The notes beneath the pieces were generated by a model that was given only the letters and a program-made list of their open reading frames with translations, was not told the DNA's origin and did no database searches. A DNA stretch of 64,000 nt from Porphyromonas pasteri (GTDB taxonomy: Bacteria; Bacteroidota; Bacteroidia; Bacteroidales; Porphyromonadaceae): NCBI RefSeq assembly GCF_014647755.1, contig NZ_BMPU01000001.1, positions 62,001-126,000 on the forward strand, read 5' to 3'. The position numbers and the translations under genes were made by a program. The stretch's first letter is position 1, and the number at the start of each line of letters is the position of its first letter. Of this stretch, positions 61,958 through 64,000 are shown piece by piece.

Positions 61958-62095
61958 CGTATTTATTGGATACAAAGTAGTGTGTGCCGAAAATTTAAGT
62001 AGCGTATTCTCGTCCAAGCTCTCTATGGTTCTCATAAATGACAGCCCTTATAGAAGGGAAGCTCCAAGCTATTCATAGTGGGGGTAAAATGAACC

Positions 62096-62190
62096 AGTAC
62101 TGGTCGCTGAGTTGACCAGTACTGCTTGGTGGTGTGTACCAGTACTGGTCCGAAGTCCGACCAGTACTGCTTGATTTAGTGACCAGTACT
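62096..62190. repeat. five-unit palindromic array, core CCAGTACTGG
   Basis: AGTACT cores at 62096, 62118, 62141, 62163 and 62185 (spacing 22/23/22/22, the same as at 27107-27201). Units read GACCAGTACTGGTC or one-sided forms ending TGCTT. It lies between the susC start and thiF end on the minus strand. Confidence 0.88.
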
Positions 62191-62215
62191 GGTTCAAATT
62201 CTTGGGTATTATTGA

Positions 62216-62257
62216 AGCCCGCTATCTACTTGCATAGACGCATGTAGATAGCGGGCT
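62216..62257 (-). terminator. hairpin downstream of thiF
   Basis: AGCCCGCTATCTAC (62216-62229) pairs with GTAGATAGCGGGCT (62244-62257), a 14-bp perfect stem, 53 bases past the thiF stop. The U-run is weak. Confidence 0.65.
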
Positions 62258-62309
62258 AAGTCGCTCTGTCCCTTTGTGGTGCTTGCTGCCTTTCAGACCG
62301 ATAGGTGGC

Positions 62310-63035
62310 TTAGCGGCGGATGAGCTGGAAGGAGAGCTGAAGGCTATCTACGAGGAGGAGGCCTTCGGTGAGTGGAGAGGGAAGGCCCAGCAGGAGCTTG
62401 ATAGCTTCGGCGGCGGCGATAGAGCCGATGACGGCGGGAGTGGTCGCCATCACGGGGAAGGGGGCTTGCGTGGGGCTTGGGGCGTCTCCCTTATCTCCCT
62501 CGGGGAAGAGGTCTCGGTAGCGTGAGGGTGAGTCGGGGAGGAAGAGTGCAAGCTGTCCGCACCACCCCTCGAGCGAGGCATAGAGCCACGGGATATGGTG
62601 CTCTGAGGCGTAGCGATCGAGGAGAAGACGTGTCGCTTCGTTGTCGGTAGCGTCGATGAGAAGGTCGACCTCCCCGATGAGGCGGGTGGCATTTGCCTCG
62701 GTGAGGCGCTCACTGTAGGCCGTGATGTCGCAGTGGGGATTGGCTGCGCGGAGTCGCTCGGCAGCGCACTGCGCCTTGCTCCTACCTACCTCGTGCGTGG
62801 TGTAGAGCGTCTGACGGGGGAGGTTACTCACTGAGATACTATCGTCATCGCATAGTGTGAGGTGTCCGACCCCCGCCCCCACGAGGAGGGGCAGGAGGGC
62901 TGATCCCAGCCCTCCTGCTCCGATGATGGCTACCCGCTTCCCAGCCAGGAGCATCTGCCCCTCTTCCCCGACTTCGGGGAGGCTCATCTGTCGGGTGTAG
63001 CGGGTCTTGAGGTCGTCTATCTCAGTCATGTGCAT
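62310..63035 (-). CDS. thiF: ThiF/MoeB-type adenylyltransferase
   Basis: The enzyme adenylates the C-terminus of a sulfur-carrier protein (ThiS in thiamine synthesis). The 241-residue protein has VAIIGAGGLGSALLPLLVGA, then CDDDSISVSNLPRQTLYT with the nucleotide-binding Asp, and VDLLIDATDNEATR. No CxxC zinc motif is visible, unlike E. coli ThiF and MoeB. ThiF rather than MoeB is favoured because thiH is next to it (33 bases). Confidence 0.85.
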   Translation of the reverse strand: MHMTEIDDLKTRYTRQMSLPEVGEEGQMLLAGKRVAIIGAGGLGSALLPLLVGAGVGHLTLCDDDSISVSNLPRQTLYTTHEVGRSKAQCAAERLRAANPHCDITAYSERLTEANATRLIGEVDLLIDATDNEATRLLLDRYASEHHIPWLYASLEGWCGQLALFLPDSPSRYRDLFPEGDKGDAPSPTQAPFPVMATTPAVIGSIAAAEAIKLLLGLPSPLTEGLLLVDSLQLSFQLIRR

Positions 63036-63068
63036 TGCTTGGGGTCGTGCTTTTAAGGGGCTGGGAGG

Positions 63069-64000
63069 TCAGAGCCAACTATCCCAGTCCTTCCATACCG
63101 GCTCATAGCCTGCGCTACGTAGGTGGGCGGCGAACTCCGTGGGAGTACGGCTGTCGTTGATGACGAACTGCTCCAGATCTTCGCTGCTCTCGGCATAGCC
63201 TCCGGGCTCGGTGTGACTTCCTGCACTCATACTCGTGATACCCAGGGGGAGAACGTGGTCACGGAAAGAGGCTGACTCACGCGTCGATAGAGAGATCTCC
63301 ACGTGCGGATCAAGTAGACGGAAGGCCAAGATGAGCTGCGTGATGCCGAGATCGTCAATGGGCGAGGAGGGCTCGTAAGCTCCCACTGCGGGGCGAAGAC
63401 GAGGTAGGGAGATGGAGTAGCGGGTCTGGCGGTAGCGCTGACGAAGGTAGCAGAGATGCAGGGCGGTGAAGGTGCTATCGGTGCGCCAGTCCTCGAGCCC
63501 TAAGAGGGCACCGAGCCCAATCTTCTCGATACCTGCTTGGGCGATGCGGTCGGGGGTCTCGAGTCGGTAGCGGTAGTCGGCCTTCTTCCCTCGGGGGTGG
63601 TAGCTGGGGTAGTGTGCTTCGTGGTAGGTCTCCTGATAGACGCAGACATAGTCTACCCCCGCCTCGTGGAGGGCGGTATATTGCTCGGTCGTGAGGGGCT
63701 GGACCTCGAGGCTGAGCTGGGCGAAGTGTGGGCGGATATGCTCGACGACCTGCAGGTAGTACTTCCATGAGCTGGCACGAAGATCTTCGCCACTGACGAG
63801 CAGGAGGTGGCGGAAGCCCAAGGCCTTGATGGCCTCTACCTCACGGTCGATCTCGGAGAGCGTCAGCTGGCGACGTCGGATCTTGTTCTCTACGCTGAAT
63901 CCGCAGTAGACGCAGCTATTGGAGCATACATTAGATAGGTAGAGCGGTATATAGAGCTGGATCGTATGGCCGAAGCGCTCTACGGTAAGACGGTGCGCCT
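63069..64000 (-). CDS. thiH: 2-iminoacetate synthase ThiH (5' end beyond window)
   Basis: ThiH cleaves tyrosine to make 2-iminoacetate for the thiazole ring of thiamine. The frame is open from the window edge. The radical SAM motif is CSNSCVYCGF (at 63884-63913, minus strand) in the block FGHTIQLYIPLYLSNVCSNS, and the downstream GFRHLLLVSGE and ITSMSAGSHTEPGGYAES segments fit the family. About the first 50 residues of the usual 370-380 are missing. thiF follows after 33 bases. Confidence 0.92.
   Translation of the reverse strand, partial: AHRLTVERFGHTIQLYIPLYLSNVCSNSCVYCGFSVENKIRRRQLTLSEIDREVEAIKALGFRHLLLVSGEDLRASSWKYYLQVVEHIRPHFAQLSLEVQPLTTEQYTALHEAGVDYVCVYQETYHEAHYPSYHPRGKKADYRYRLETPDRIAQAGIEKIGLGALLGLEDWRTDSTFTALHLCYLRQRYRQTRYSISLPRLRPAVGAYEPSSPIDDLGITQLILAFRLLDPHVEISLSTRESASFRDHVLPLGITSMSAGSHTEPGGYAESSEDLEQFVINDSRTPTEFAAHLRSAGYEPVWKDWDSWL

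Noticed and set aside
1234-62190. CRISPR arrays
   Set aside because: The repeats are 21-23 bp in total period, with palindromic cores and no unique 30-40 bp spacers, and no cas genes are present.

Overview
The window looks like a chromosomal segment of a Bacteroidota bacterium, most likely a Porphyromonas-type member of the Bacteroidales. The reasons are the SusC/SusD outer-membrane uptake operon with companion lipoproteins, a SecD-SecF fusion, Bacteroidota-restricted families (DUF4271, DUF5683, DUF4302, a BACON lipoprotein), -7 promoter elements of the form TAnnTTTG, and near absence of Shine-Dalgarno sequences. Most of the segment is GC-rich: one sampled 60-base line near 5.3 kb has 38 G/C. 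The species cannot be fixed from this sequence alone.

Layout. 0-1 kb: end of a membrane-protein gene, smpB and a thiol-type glutathione peroxidase, closed by a strong terminator. 1.3-5.1 kb: a lower-GC four-gene island (AraC regulator divergent from a cupin, metallo-beta-lactamase-fold hydrolase and SPL-family radical SAM operon), bounded by two 144-bp direct repeats that each carry a terminator. 5.2-9.8 kb: hemW, a GHL10-type lipoprotein, panC, asd. 10.5-13.4 kb: a DUF4271 protein, hemD, rnpA, yidD and a TatD-like hydrolase. 13.5-18.3 kb: a nucleotidyltransferase, a LysM lytic transglycosylase, a DUF5683 protein, parB and parA. 19-22.3 kb: a lamin-tail-domain protein, a Xer recombinase and pdxH. 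22.3-26.9 kb: a GH57, GT4 and GH133 alpha-glucan/glycogen operon. 27.4-33.4 kb (+ strand): divIC-like gene, small membrane protein, RluA-type synthase, dsbD-type reductase, mazG, a GT4 glycosyltransferase. 33.6-42 kb (- strand): pabC, pabB, cvfB-like gene, a PDZ/DUF4136 protein, cinA-type amidase, tsaD, a GH32 fructanase, a D-2-hydroxyacid dehydrogenase. 42.7-46.8 kb: secDF and a short-chain dehydrogenase. 46.9-53.2 kb: menA, lysC, ftsE-like gene, tRNA-CAT, folB, a CDF transporter, hemG. 53.4-61.6 kb: a SusC/SusD operon with three further lipoproteins. The susC gene is interrupted by one in-frame TAG. 62.3-64 kb: thiF-like gene and thiH, which runs off the end.

The most unusual feature is intergenic. 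At least ten long gaps contain short tandem arrays with a strict 21-23 bp period, mostly exactly 22. The core of each unit is a perfect or near-perfect palindrome. Its sequence is uniform within an array but differs between arrays: TATACGTATA, ACGTACGT, CTATATAG, CCAGTACTGG or GTGCGCAC. Three copies of a larger 265-395 bp composite element carry two such arrays each. They recall the BrickBuilt minisatellite/MITE elements reported in P. gingivalis, but the interchangeable palindromic cores and the fixed two-helical-turn phasing deserve their own study.

Functionally the region is mostly housekeeping (heme, folate, pantothenate, thiamine, menaquinone and aspartate-family biosynthesis, chromosome partition, protein export, tRNA modification). 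Its accessory parts are the direct-repeat-bounded island, the SusCD locus and the GH32 gene.
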